Source: Shewanella glacialimarina (lineage in GTDB: Bacteria; Pseudomonadota; Gammaproteobacteria; Enterobacterales; Shewanellaceae). Taken from it: a stretch of DNA of 64,000 nucleotides. The stretch is from positions 558,001 through 622,000 of the forward strand of contig NZ_CP041216.1 of assembly GCF_020511155.1 (NCBI RefSeq), in the 5' to 3' direction. A program made the translations under genes and the position numbers. Numbering within the stretch: the stretch's first letter is position 1; every line of letters starts with the position of its first letter. The notes under the pieces are model-generated. The model made no database searches, was not told the origin of the DNA, and saw only the letters and a list, made by a program, of their open reading frames with translations. Shown here piece after piece: positions 1 through 9,231 of this stretch.

Positions 1-1
1 C

Positions 2-550
2 GACAGCCACAAGGGCGCAACAGATACACCAGTATCTAAGCCAAAGCTGGCTAACTTCACTATCTTACCTGGTACAGACATTGAAAATGCTAGCGGTGAT
101 AAAGGCGAGGGGATCTTACTTCGCGTAGCCACAGCAGGTGAGCTTTATAACGTGTTAGTGCAAGGTCGTAAAGGTAGCACAAGCACTACAGAGTCAGGTG
201 AATGTTTAGAACTAGATGGCAGCTATGCTGGCTTAGTCGACAACGTTAACAATAATACCTTGACTATGTCTCACTCGATTATCGACTGTAATGAGCCATT
301 CAAATATAGCTCTGATAATGCGGCTACAGCCAATGCTGTCAATGTTGAAACCTGGTTTATGGGTCAAGAAGGTAACGCTACAACAGCGGTTACTCTCACT
401 GACGGTATGCCAGCGGCAACAGATGCAGCACTTATTGGCACAGGTAAAGACTTAAGTACCGATGACAACTTCTTCGAATCAACCAACTTTATTGGTGCAT
501 TCGATGGCCAGAATGACTGGCGTCAAGGTTGGGCTTACTTTCCACAGTAA
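2..550 (+). CDS. Secreted/surface protein, C-terminal part (5' end outside window)
   Basis: The reading frame is open from base 2 to the TAA at 548-550, so this is the last ~182 residues of a longer protein; the GTG at 152 is internal, not a start. The visible part is rich in Ser, Thr, Asn, Gly and Asp with few charged basic residues, contains two Cys that could pair, and ends in a motif of the type FIGAF...DWRQGW, which I associate with secreted or surface proteins encoded next to TonB-dependent receptors in Shewanella-like bacteria. It lies 93 bp upstream of, and in line with, the receptor gene at 644. A role as partner or substrate-capture protein of that receptor is inference. The N-terminus is not visible, so lipoprotein or signal status cannot be judged. 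Confidence 0.7.
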   Translation, partial: DSHKGATDTPVSKPKLANFTILPGTDIENASGDKGEGILLRVATAGELYNVLVQGRKGSTSTTESGECLELDGSYAGLVDNVNNNTLTMSHSIIDCNEPFKYSSDNAATANAVNVETWFMGQEGNATTAVTLTDGMPAATDAALIGTGKDLSTDDNFFESTNFIGAFDGQNDWRQGWAYFPQ

Positions 551-576
551 CCCTAATCTAATCGTAAATTAAGTTT

Positions 577-614
577 ATAGCCGCTCGCTAATGCGCAATG
601 TTAGCAGCGGCTAT
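577..614 (+). promoter_or_regulatory. Intercistronic hairpin between secreted-protein gene and TonB receptor
   Basis: ATAGCCGCT (577-585) pairs with AGCGGCTAT (606-614), and GCTAA (587-591) with TTAGC (601-605) extends the stem after one bulged C. There is no T run after it, so a processing/stability hairpin or partial attenuator is more likely than a full rho-independent terminator. Confidence 0.5.
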
Positions 615-643
615 CTCTGAACCGCATACAGGACTGTTAACGT

Positions 644-3352
644 ATGAAAACCAAGCCGAGTTTTACCGCCAACAAATTAACCCTCGCAATTATATCGGTA
701 CTTTCTGTTACCTCATTTGCCGCACCGGTTTTAGCTCAAGATGACACAGCTAATCCACAGCAAGCACAAAGCAATGAAGCGTCGACAAATAAGACTGGAG
801 AATCTTTTCCCATAGAACCGATTGAGGTAATTTCTGTTACTGGGCGACTACGTACCTCAGCTTCGGCCGCGACAGAAGAGCGTCGCGAACAAATTGCTGT
901 AGCCGATATTATGGGCTCAGAACAAATTTCTAGAACCGGTGATGGTGATGCCGCAGCAGCGCTGCGCCGTGTGACCGGTTTAACCTTAAAAGATGGAAAA
1001 TTCATTTATGTTCGCGGTTTAGGTGAGCGCTATTCAAGCACCTCACTCAACGGTGCAACAGTGCCATCACCTGATCCAACCCGAAATGTGGTGCCATTAG
1101 ACATGTTTCCGGCATCAATTATTGAATCTTTATCAGTACAAAAGTCAGCCTCGGCAGAAAAGCCCGCCGCATTTGGTGGTGGCCATGTCGACATTCGCAC
1201 TAAAGCGATTCCGGCTAACTTCTTTTTCAAAGCCTCTGCTGGTGGACGTTTCAATACTAATGACAGCAATGACACCTATACCTACAACAGTGGCGGTGAT
1301 GATTGGACCGGCAAAGATGACGGCACTCGTGCTATGCCATCAAGTATTAATAACGCCATTAATCAATATGGCGGCATTAGCCCAATAGACATAGTTAGTG
1401 GCTCAAACGGGGCAATAAATTACCCCGCTGCGCAAAAAATGAATCGTGAATTAGCCTTAGACATGTACCGCGACATGGCGGTAAAAACGGAAAGTACCGA
1501 CCCAGGCTTTAGAGGCGACGTTGCCCTAGGTGATCGCTGGGACTTTTCCGACGATATCGTGTTTGGCGCGCTGGCGGCTTATTCATATAAACAGCAAGCT
1601 GAAAACTACACCAAGTATGAAGTGGAGTTAGATGGCGACAGCGAACAAGCTCAAATTGAAAACCAAAAAGATGTTATGGGGACAGATTCAATTGTGCAAA
1701 TGTCTACCATGCTTAACCTTGGGTTAGAAATTGGCTACAACCATAAAATTGAAACCTTCACCACTTACCTGCGCGACACCTCTGATGACGTGTCGGTCGG
1801 TATTGAAGAAACCATAGATACCCTAGGTGAACCTAATGCGCTGCAAGTGTATGAAATTGATTATGAAGAAAGATCATTAATCAGCAATCAAATTAAAGGT
1901 CATCACTTTATTGAAGCATTAAATGATTCCGAGTTTAATTGGATGTTCTCTGACGCTAAATCAGAGCGTAATGCCCCTAACGAATTATCATACACTTATA
2001 ACGTTATTTTAGATGAAGCTAACCAGCCGGTTTCGCGTAACCTAAATACCCAAGATGCCCCTAAATACGTTTACTCAAATCTACAGGACGAAAGCCAAAA
2101 CTACGGTTGGGACTTTGCTTATCCGGTACAGTTTGATGATGCGTTAATGAAAGTGAAAGTAGGCTATCAATATTACGAACGCACCCGTGAAAGCTTCGCG
2201 ACACGTTTAGGTTTAGATGTAGACTTAAGCCCAACTGACCCAAATGGTAATATTTTATCTCAAGATTTTGATGATATTTTCTCTAATGACAATATCAATA
2301 ATGACACCTTAGGGCTTGAGTTGAAAGATGCCTCAACCGACACCGAAGACTATGTTGCAGCAGAGATAAATGATGCCGCCTTTATTAGTTTTGATGTCGA
2401 CTTTGACGATGTATGGCGCGTTTATGCAGGTTTGCGATATGAAGATTTTCGTCGAGTCACATTGCCGATAACCCCAGAAGGAGAAATATCTGACGAGGGC
2501 GGCCGCTACGATTTAGAAGATTACGCCATTGCCGAAGACGGCTGGTTCCCATCAATGTCACTCACCTGGAAGCAAACCGACACCACCCAATGGCGTTTAG
2601 GGGCAAGTAAAACGATAGTGCGCCCAGACTTACGTGAAGTGTCGCCGGTTCGATTCCAAGATCCAGTCACAGGTTTTGATTTCTTCGGTAATCCAGAACT
2701 TAAAAGCTCAGACATGTATAACCTTGATTTACGCTGGGAATACTATTCAGAAGCCGGTGACAACTACAGCTTAGGCGGGTTTTATAAAGACGTAGACGCG
2801 CCAATTGAGCCAATACAACGTATTTCAGAAGCCGGTCGCCAGCTTAAGTTTTATAACGCTGAGTCGGGTTATGTTTATGGTATTGAAGCCGAGTTTTTAC
2901 AAACGCTAGACTTCATCAGTGAAGGCAGCATGTTGGAAGACTTCTTTGTTGCCGGTAACGTGACCTTAGGTGATTCAGAAATTACCATTGCCCCTAATGG
3001 TGAAATTGACCCGACTAACAATATGCGCCGCATGACAGGGCATTCAGCCTGGGTTGCCAACGTGCAGTTAAGTTACGATTCATCTAACAGTTACCACAGT
3101 GCCACATTAGTTTATAACGTGTTTGGTGAGCGTATTGCTTACGGCGGCCGTGGTGGTCTAGATGATGTGTATGAAAAACCATTCCACAGCTTAGATTTTA
3201 CTTACAGCTTTTTCCCCACCACCAGTTTGGCGGTTAAGTTAAAAGCGAAAAATCTGTTGGGTGAAGTGACCGAATACGATCAACAAGATATTCAAGTGTA
3301 TGCCAAAGACCCTGGCACAGAATACACAGTGCAGTTCAGTTACGAGTATTAA
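644..3352 (+). CDS. TonB-dependent outer-membrane receptor (intact copy)
   Basis: A 902-residue outer-membrane receptor expected to import a ligand using TonB energy. Residues 1-31 form a signal peptide ending in PVLA. A TonB-box-like stretch (IEVISV, ~60-65) precedes the plug (~70-190), which carries the usual motifs VADIMGSEQISRTGDGDAA and YVRGLGERYSSTSLNG. The remainder is the barrel, ending in a C-terminal Tyr as needed for outer-membrane assembly. It follows a secreted-protein gene and precedes a propeller-like gene; a strong terminator follows at 3462. The ligand cannot be read from sequence. Residues 192-902 are duplicated at 7096-9231 with only a few base changes. Confidence 0.9.
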   Translation: MKTKPSFTANKLTLAIISVLSVTSFAAPVLAQDDTANPQQAQSNEASTNKTGESFPIEPIEVISVTGRLRTSASAATEERREQIAVADIMGSEQISRTGDGDAAAALRRVTGLTLKDGKFIYVRGLGERYSSTSLNGATVPSPDPTRNVVPLDMFPASIIESLSVQKSASAEKPAAFGGGHVDIRTKAIPANFFFKASAGGRFNTNDSNDTYTYNSGGDDWTGKDDGTRAMPSSINNAINQYGGISPIDIVSGSNGAINYPAAQKMNRELALDMYRDMAVKTESTDPGFRGDVALGDRWDFSDDIVFGALAAYSYKQQAENYTKYEVELDGDSEQAQIENQKDVMGTDSIVQMSTMLNLGLEIGYNHKIETFTTYLRDTSDDVSVGIEETIDTLGEPNALQVYEIDYEERSLISNQIKGHHFIEALNDSEFNWMFSDAKSERNAPNELSYTYNVILDEANQPVSRNLNTQDAPKYVYSNLQDESQNYGWDFAYPVQFDDALMKVKVGYQYYERTRESFATRLGLDVDLSPTDPNGNILSQDFDDIFSNDNINNDTLGLELKDASTDTEDYVAAEINDAAFISFDVDFDDVWRVYAGLRYEDFRRVTLPITPEGEISDEGGRYDLEDYAIAEDGWFPSMSLTWKQTDTTQWRLGASKTIVRPDLREVSPVRFQDPVTGFDFFGNPELKSSDMYNLDLRWEYYSEAGDNYSLGGFYKDVDAPIEPIQRISEAGRQLKFYNAESGYVYGIEAEFLQTLDFISEGSMLEDFFVAGNVTLGDSEITIAPNGEIDPTNNMRRMTGHSAWVANVQLSYDSSNSYHSATLVYNVFGERIAYGGRGGLDDVYEKPFHSLDFTYSFFPTTSLAVKLKAKNLLGEVTEYDQQDIQVYAKDPGTEYTVQFSYEY

Positions 3353-4557
3353 TACTCATTGTGACCCCTTAGTTGGCGAGCAATATAAGTTGAACGCAGT
3401 AAAACCAAGTACTGATTTTTAGCCGCTTTTACTCATCATTTCAGCTGCTAAAAATGTGTATGGCCACTTTCTTTGGAACGAGAAAGTGGCCTTTTTCTTT
3501 TTGTTTACCGCAGTTGCATCAAAATCACTTTTACTAGATCATGCGTCGCTGCTAATTGTTACTGCCAATCTTGACAAATACCGATTAACCCCTAAGCCTT
3601 AAGTGAATGACGACTATGTTTAACCGCCTTAAATACCTGTTGTATGTTCTATTAGCACTGTCGACCAATGCATGTGCTATGCAGACGGGAGTGACTCAAA
3701 CGGGCAGTATTAACGCACCATTAATTGATGAAGCCAGCGGCCTAGCAGTATCACGTTTGAATGAACAAATACTTTGGACACATAACGACAGTGGCGACAC
3801 TGCAAGGTTATTTGCAATAGACACCAGCGGTAATCAGTTGGTCACACTGAATGTTAAAGGCGTAAAAAATACCGATTGGGAAGATATCGCCTCGTTTGTT
3901 TACCAGGGACAAGCGTATTTATTAATAGCCGATATTGGTGACAACTCACAGCAGCGAACACAATATCAATTACACCTTATAAAAGAACCTGATTTAAGCC
4001 CGCTGAATGGCCAAAAAACACTGTCGGTAACCCCTCTTTGGAGCATGGCATTTACTTATGAAGACGGCGCTCGCGACAGTGAATCAGTCGCGGTTGATGT
4101 GGCTAAGCAAAAAATACTGTTACTGACAAAACGCGATAAACAGCCCATTTTATACGAATTACCTTTAATCAGTCCGACCTCAAAGCAAGGCCTGTCAAGC
4201 AGTCAATCGGTTCAAACATTTAACAAGCAGGCCAAAAGGTTGGGTGACATCGCTGCGTTACCCACGGCCGTACTTGATTATGCCAGTATCTATACCTGGA
4301 TAGGTTTTGCCGGAAAACCCACTGCAATGGACATATCCGCAGATGGATTATCTGCTGTGGTGTTAACCTACACCCATGCTTTTTATTTTAGCCAATCACA
4401 GCCCGGTGATTGGCTAACGCTGTTGTCGTCAGCGCCTAAACAAATTAGCTTACCATCAATAATCCAAGCCGAAGCCGTGGGGTTCAGTCAAGATGGTCAC
4501 AGCATTTACATCACCTCAGAACGCCTGCCAGCGCCATTATATAAAGTGGATATAAAG
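1212..4557 (+). repeat. Direct duplication, copy 1 (receptor barrel + propeller gene)
   Basis: Matches 7091-10436 in the same orientation at a constant offset of 5879. By reading I find three substitutions near the left end (1249, 1289, 1396), none between 1397 and 3914, isolated ones at 3915 and 4005, then about twenty between 4201 and 4551, after which similarity stops. The intergenic terminator is included in the identical part. Confidence 0.95.
3462..3496 (+). terminator. Rho-independent terminator after TonB receptor
   Basis: GGCCACTTTCT (3462-3472) and AGAAAGTGGCC (3481-3491) form an 11-bp perfect stem with an 8-nt loop, followed by TTTTTC. An identical copy sits at 9341-9375 in the duplication. 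Confidence 0.9.
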
Positions 4558-4569
4558 GCTTTTAATTGA
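3607..4569 (+). CDS. Secreted esterase-/propeller-like protein, copy 1
   Basis: 320 residues with an N-terminal hydrophobic segment ending in LSTNAC, a poor lipobox, so either a signal peptide or a lipoprotein. The mature part has repeated blocks (ILWTHNDSGD, WEDIASF, YLLIADIGDN, RDSESVAVD, AEAVGFSQDG) recalling phytase-like or SdiA-regulated beta-propeller proteins with acidic calcium-type residues. Enzymatic activity is not shown. It lies 254 bp after the receptor and beyond its terminator, so it is probably transcribed separately. The paralogue at 9486 is nearly identical except for the last ~120 residues; this copy ends KVDIKAFN. MTTMF and the internal ATG at codon 4 are both possible starts. 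Confidence 0.75.
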   Translation: MTTMFNRLKYLLYVLLALSTNACAMQTGVTQTGSINAPLIDEASGLAVSRLNEQILWTHNDSGDTARLFAIDTSGNQLVTLNVKGVKNTDWEDIASFVYQGQAYLLIADIGDNSQQRTQYQLHLIKEPDLSPLNGQKTLSVTPLWSMAFTYEDGARDSESVAVDVAKQKILLLTKRDKQPILYELPLISPTSKQGLSSSQSVQTFNKQAKRLGDIAALPTAVLDYASIYTWIGFAGKPTAMDISADGLSAVVLTYTHAFYFSQSQPGDWLTLLSSAPKQISLPSIIQAEAVGFSQDGHSIYITSERLPAPLYKVDIKAFN

Positions 4570-4673
4570 CAGAAACCTTAATAGTCTTAATGAAAATGTA
4601 TCGTGTTTTGATTTTTTCAATCCTGGATTGTCAGCATTAGTGCCTACGGCAGGCAATTGATTGGAGTGATGCA

Positions 4674-4784
4674 ATGACCTGTAGCGACTCAGTTGATAAA
4701 TCTAAGCTATTGATATTAAATTCAATATGGCAAAGTTGTGATGATTTAGGGACAAGTCTGGGCTGCATAGAATATGACTACTAA
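4674..4784 (+). CDS. Possible 36-residue small protein
   Basis: An ATG at 4674 follows GGAGTG at about 6 nt and opens a 36-codon frame ending TAA at 4782-4784. The product contains three Cys and is acidic (CDDLGTSLGCIEYDY end). No family is recognised. It sits alone in the 263-bp gap after the propeller gene. It may be a chance frame or a gene remnant. Confidence 0.2.
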   Translation: MTCSDSVDKSKLLILNSIWQSCDDLGTSLGCIEYDY

Positions 4785-4832
4785 CGTGATTTAGGGAAGA
4801 AAAAGACACATAATGGCATGTACCAATCGGAT

Positions 4833-5030
4833 CTAGTTAACCACTGTTTTAAGCTTATGTTCGTGGGTTAACTGTCTACACCATTTTACTGTCCCCTTAT
4901 GTCTCGGAATCCTTTTACAAACTTGATTTTTGCTTATAGGATTAGCGGCTGAGTCTTCGTTATGAACATTTTGAAAATGAGCACAACCGGTTAGATAAAT
5001 CGATATTAATACAATGATATATATTTTCAT
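4833..5030 (-). CDS. Small lipoprotein, hypothetical
   Basis: 65 residues. The first 16 residues are a lipoprotein signal with lipobox YLTGC (Cys at ~16), so the mature protein is ~50 residues anchored to a membrane. It holds the segment VCKRIPRHKGTVKWCRQ, a paired-Cys basic motif I associate with small Shewanella lipoproteins of unknown role. It stands between the duplicated receptor block and the SDR gene, transcribed toward the receptor. The start ATG at 5028-5030 lacks a strong ribosome site, although ATCAT upstream leaves room for a weak one. The lipobox makes it likely to be real despite its size. Confidence 0.55.
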   Translation of the reverse strand: MKIYIIVLISIYLTGCAHFQNVHNEDSAANPISKNQVCKRIPRHKGTVKWCRQLTHEHKLKTVVN

Positions 5031-5162
5031 GATGATTCTTAACAGTTCAATGGATTAAACCATTCAAGCTAGCGACAACTCAGTTATCAGTTGAGCCTTA
5101 ATATCCTGAATGTAGCTTTTTGCAAGAATGGACGTCATGTATGTCAGGTACAGCTTGTCAGA

Positions 5163-5192
5163 GTAGGGGACCTAATTTTATTAGCCCCCTAC
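5163..5192. terminator. Hairpin downstream of the SDR gene
   Basis: GTAGGGGACCTAAT and ATTAGCCCCCTAC form a near-perfect 13-bp stem just past the stop of the minus-strand SDR gene. No T run follows on either strand, so termination efficiency is uncertain. Confidence 0.45.
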
Positions 5193-5205
5193 GATTCACA
5201 TGACA

Positions 5206-5811
5206 TTAAGCGTCTACAAAAATAACTTCCCCAGTAATAAAACCATCGACAGAACGCTCAAATGCTTTGCCTACGAGTTTGCTTGTAACGGGTTGAAATC
5301 CGGGCATCATTTCGCCATATACATCCCACGCTTCAGTTAGTACTGTTGGGTTTACTACATTTATTCTGGTATTTCTTGGCATTTCGTAAGCGACACATTT
5401 TACAAACGTGTCAATTGCACCGCTTGTGGTGGCATCAGCAATCGCAAATGGAATGGGTTTAACATTTAATATGCCGCTTATTAATGTAAATGAGCCGCCA
5501 TCAGCAATGTATTTTTGACCGATCCGGACTAAGTTAATTTGTCCTAACATTTTGCTCATCACCGTGGTCATCCATTGAGTCGGTGTCATTTCTGTAAAGG
5601 GAGCATACTCACACACTCCCACAGTATTCACTACTGCATCAAAATGACCCACTTTTGCATATAAGGATTCAATTGATTCTTCATTCGTAATATCTACAAT
5701 ATAATCCACATTACCAGAGCGGCCCGCCGTAATAACCTTGTGCTTGCCAAGACCAGATAGCGCAGCTTGTCCCATTTTACCTAGTGCACCAATTAAAATT
5801 ACCGTTTTCAT
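5206..5811 (-). CDS. Atypical short-chain dehydrogenase (SDR) family protein
   Basis: 201 residues from the ATG at 5811, chosen because GGAGAGA lies 3-9 nt upstream; the TTG at 5823 would add four residues without support. The N-terminus has a Rossmann nucleotide motif (LIGALGKMGQAA) and the later VVNTVGV strand of SDRs. The catalytic Ser is present (LISGI), but the YxxxK pair is replaced by a segment reading AIADATTSGAID, so the standard SDR acid-base Tyr and Lys are missing. This matches a divergent SDR subfamily rather than a damaged gene. It is divergent from the LysR gene at 5957, which probably controls it. Substrate unknown. Confidence 0.8.
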   Translation of the reverse strand: MKTVILIGALGKMGQAALSGLGKHKVITAGRSGNVDYIVDITNEESIESLYAKVGHFDAVVNTVGVCEYAPFTEMTPTQWMTTVMSKMLGQINLVRIGQKYIADGGSFTLISGILNVKPIPFAIADATTSGAIDTFVKCVAYEMPRNTRINVVNPTVLTEAWDVYGEMMPGFQPVTSKLVGKAFERSVDGFITGEVIFVDA

Positions 5812-5823
5812 TTCTCTCTCCAA

Positions 5824-5956
5824 CCATTGATTTGACTTAATGGTTAGACTTTAACTGACGAGCAAAACAATATGAAACAATGGTTAATTGTAAGTGATAC
5901 AAGTTATACTTGTTAATGATTTGGCAGACTAGATAGCGATAGAAGCAGGAGATTGT
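5824..5956. promoter_or_regulatory. Divergent SDR/lysR control region with candidate LysR operator
   Basis: The 145-bp region between divergent starts contains the inverted repeat ACAAG-TTATA-CTTGT at 5899-5913, of the T-N11-A type bound by LysR proteins, and two copies of AATGGTTA (near 5839 and 5879). These are candidate sites for the adjacent regulator. Confidence 0.5.
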
Positions 5957-6841
5957 ATGAGTAAATTGGACCGTTTAGAGTTAAAACAGTTGAAGGTATT
6001 TCAGGCACTTATGCGTGAAGAAAGTGCCTCTAAAGCCGCAAGTCAACTCGGATTGACCCAACAAGCGGTTAGTGAGCATTTAAAAAAATTAAGAGATGTG
6101 TTCGATGACCGGTTGTTTGTGAGAAAAACCAGTGGTTTTGTCCCAACCCCATTTGCAGAAGAACTATCAATTGGTGTGGATAAACTACTCATTGATTTAA
6201 ATTCATTGATATCAACGAAAACCTTTGTTCCTTATAAAGTGAAGGGCACTTTTGTTATCTCTGCAACTGATTATGCTCAGCAGATCATTTTACCCAGTTT
6301 AATTGCAAAGCTGAGGGAGTATGCGCCCAACTTAAAACTCATCGTCAGAGATTTTGAAATAGATAATCTTCATGAATTAATGGAAAGTGGCAAGGTCAAT
6401 TTAGCCATCGCATTTCCGGACTATATACCAGATAGTTACCGCATCGTTAAGTTGTTTGAAGAGCATCATGTTTGTGTTACGTCGACGAACTCACCCATAT
6501 CGAAAACAAAACCGTCGTTAGCCGAAATTGCGCAATACCCAACAATTATAGCATCGCCGTCCCGTCCAAACTTTAAAGGTTCTATTGATGATTGGTTTTT
6601 GCAGTTTGGTTTGAAACGAAATATTGTCGTGTCAGCCCCCTGCTTTTCTGTTGTGCCAATGTACCTTAAAGCAACTGACTCAATTGCATTTTTACCTTCG
6701 AGAGCTATTAAAGAATTAGATGTGGTGGCCATACCACTTGAGCAATCTCCAGAAAGTTTTGATGTCGTTGCTGCATGGCATACTCGCTATCACGACGATC
6801 CACTTCAAAAGTGGGTGATATCTTTGCTGGACGTTGAGTAA
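5957..6841 (+). CDS. LysR-family transcriptional regulator
   Basis: 294 residues, the usual length. Residues ~8-67 form the winged helix-turn-helix (LKQLKVFQALMREESASKAA, LTQQAVSEHLKKLR, DDRLFVR), followed by the linker and a periplasmic-binding-protein-like effector domain (FVISATDYAQQIILPSL onward). A good Shine-Dalgarno (AGGAG) precedes the ATG. It is divergent from the SDR gene at 5206-5811; by the usual LysR arrangement it likely regulates that gene and itself through the palindrome at 5899-5913. The effector is unknown. It lies between the two copies of the large duplication. Confidence 0.92.
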   Translation: MSKLDRLELKQLKVFQALMREESASKAASQLGLTQQAVSEHLKKLRDVFDDRLFVRKTSGFVPTPFAEELSIGVDKLLIDLNSLISTKTFVPYKVKGTFVISATDYAQQIILPSLIAKLREYAPNLKLIVRDFEIDNLHELMESGKVNLAIAFPDYIPDSYRIVKLFEEHHVCVTSTNSPISKTKPSLAEIAQYPTIIASPSRPNFKGSIDDWFLQFGLKRNIVVSAPCFSVVPMYLKATDSIAFLPSRAIKELDVVAIPLEQSPESFDVVAAWHTRYHDDPLQKWVISLLDVE

Positions 6842-7041
6842 CTTGGATTCTGTTATATCAGGCCACGTTATACCATGTCATTTATTAGTAAATTTGTAGC
6901 CAAGCGGCCGAGGTACGTTGTGGTGCTTCGCGCTATTATAACTCACAAAAGCTTCATGCTGCCGGCAAGTCTCGGTATCAACTTACATGGAATTAATTAC
7001 ATTTTGAGTACTTTTTAGGAATTTGTTTATTAATATAGCCA

Positions 7042-9231
7042 TTGATCTGTTTTGATATTTATTCAAATCATGAATTCGAATTATCGTTTTCGGATAACTT
7101 CTTTTTCAAAGCCTCTGCTGGTGGACGCTTCAATACTAATGACAGCAATGACACCTATACCTACAACGGTGGCGGTGATGATTGGACCGGCAAAGATGAC
7201 GGCACTCGTGCTATGCCATCAAGTATTAATAACGCCATTAATCAATATGGCGGCATTAGCCCAATAGACATAGTCAGTGGCTCAAACGGGGCAATAAATT
7301 ACCCCGCTGCGCAAAAAATGAATCGTGAATTAGCCTTAGACATGTACCGCGACATGGCGGTAAAAACGGAAAGTACCGACCCAGGCTTTAGAGGCGACGT
7401 TGCCCTAGGTGATCGCTGGGACTTTTCCGACGATATCGTGTTTGGCGCGCTGGCGGCTTATTCATATAAACAGCAAGCTGAAAACTACACCAAGTATGAA
7501 GTGGAGTTAGATGGCGACAGCGAACAAGCTCAAATTGAAAACCAAAAAGATGTTATGGGGACAGATTCAATTGTGCAAATGTCTACCATGCTTAACCTTG
7601 GGTTAGAAATTGGCTACAACCATAAAATTGAAACCTTCACCACTTACCTGCGCGACACCTCTGATGACGTGTCGGTCGGTATTGAAGAAACCATAGATAC
7701 CCTAGGTGAACCTAATGCGCTGCAAGTGTATGAAATTGATTATGAAGAAAGATCATTAATCAGCAATCAAATTAAAGGTCATCACTTTATTGAAGCATTA
7801 AATGATTCCGAGTTTAATTGGATGTTCTCTGACGCTAAATCAGAGCGTAATGCCCCTAACGAATTATCATACACTTATAACGTTATTTTAGATGAAGCTA
7901 ACCAGCCGGTTTCGCGTAACCTAAATACCCAAGATGCCCCTAAATACGTTTACTCAAATCTACAGGACGAAAGCCAAAACTACGGTTGGGACTTTGCTTA
8001 TCCGGTACAGTTTGATGATGCGTTAATGAAAGTGAAAGTAGGCTATCAATATTACGAACGCACCCGTGAAAGCTTCGCGACACGTTTAGGTTTAGATGTA
8101 GACTTAAGCCCAACTGACCCAAATGGTAATATTTTATCTCAAGATTTTGATGATATTTTCTCTAATGACAATATCAATAATGACACCTTAGGGCTTGAGT
8201 TGAAAGATGCCTCAACCGACACCGAAGACTATGTTGCAGCAGAGATAAATGATGCCGCCTTTATTAGTTTTGATGTCGACTTTGACGATGTATGGCGCGT
8301 TTATGCAGGTTTGCGATATGAAGATTTTCGTCGAGTCACATTGCCGATAACCCCAGAAGGAGAAATATCTGACGAGGGCGGCCGCTACGATTTAGAAGAT
8401 TACGCCATTGCCGAAGACGGCTGGTTCCCATCAATGTCACTCACCTGGAAGCAAACCGACACCACCCAATGGCGTTTAGGGGCAAGTAAAACGATAGTGC
8501 GCCCAGACTTACGTGAAGTGTCGCCGGTTCGATTCCAAGATCCAGTCACAGGTTTTGATTTCTTCGGTAATCCAGAACTTAAAAGCTCAGACATGTATAA
8601 CCTTGATTTACGCTGGGAATACTATTCAGAAGCCGGTGACAACTACAGCTTAGGCGGGTTTTATAAAGACGTAGACGCGCCAATTGAGCCAATACAACGT
8701 ATTTCAGAAGCCGGTCGCCAGCTTAAGTTTTATAACGCTGAGTCGGGTTATGTTTATGGTATTGAAGCCGAGTTTTTACAAACGCTAGACTTCATCAGTG
8801 AAGGCAGCATGTTGGAAGACTTCTTTGTTGCCGGTAACGTGACCTTAGGTGATTCAGAAATTACCATTGCCCCTAATGGTGAAATTGACCCGACTAACAA
8901 TATGCGCCGCATGACAGGGCATTCAGCCTGGGTTGCCAACGTGCAGTTAAGTTACGATTCATCTAACAGTTACCACAGTGCCACATTAGTTTATAACGTG
9001 TTTGGTGAGCGTATTGCTTACGGCGGCCGTGGTGGTCTAGATGATGTGTATGAAAAACCATTCCACAGCTTAGATTTTACTTACAGCTTTTTCCCCACCA
9101 CCAGTTTGGCGGTTAAGTTAAAAGCGAAAAATCTGTTGGGTGAAGTGACCGAATACGATCAACAAGATATTCAAGTGTATGCCAAAGACCCTGGCACAGA
9201 ATACACAGTGCAGTTCAGTTACGAGTATTAA
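7042..9231 (+). pseudogene. 5'-truncated TonB-dependent receptor (second copy)
   Basis: From 7096 the frame encodes residues 192-902 of the intact receptor at 644 with one amino-acid change near the join (Ser to Gly in YNGGGDD). Upstream homology ends abruptly at ~7091, so the signal peptide, TonB box and entire plug are missing. The frame stays open back to a TTG at 7042, giving 18 unrelated residues without a signal sequence or convincing ribosome site. A plugless barrel without export signal cannot be a working receptor, so I call it a pseudogene, although the coding frame is otherwise undamaged, which implies a recent origin or recent homogenisation. Confidence 0.88.

Noticed and set aside
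152..550. A complete 132-residue gene starting at GTG 152
   Set aside because: The frame is open to the window edge and the upstream codons read as ordinary protein, so this is the C-terminal part of a longer gene.
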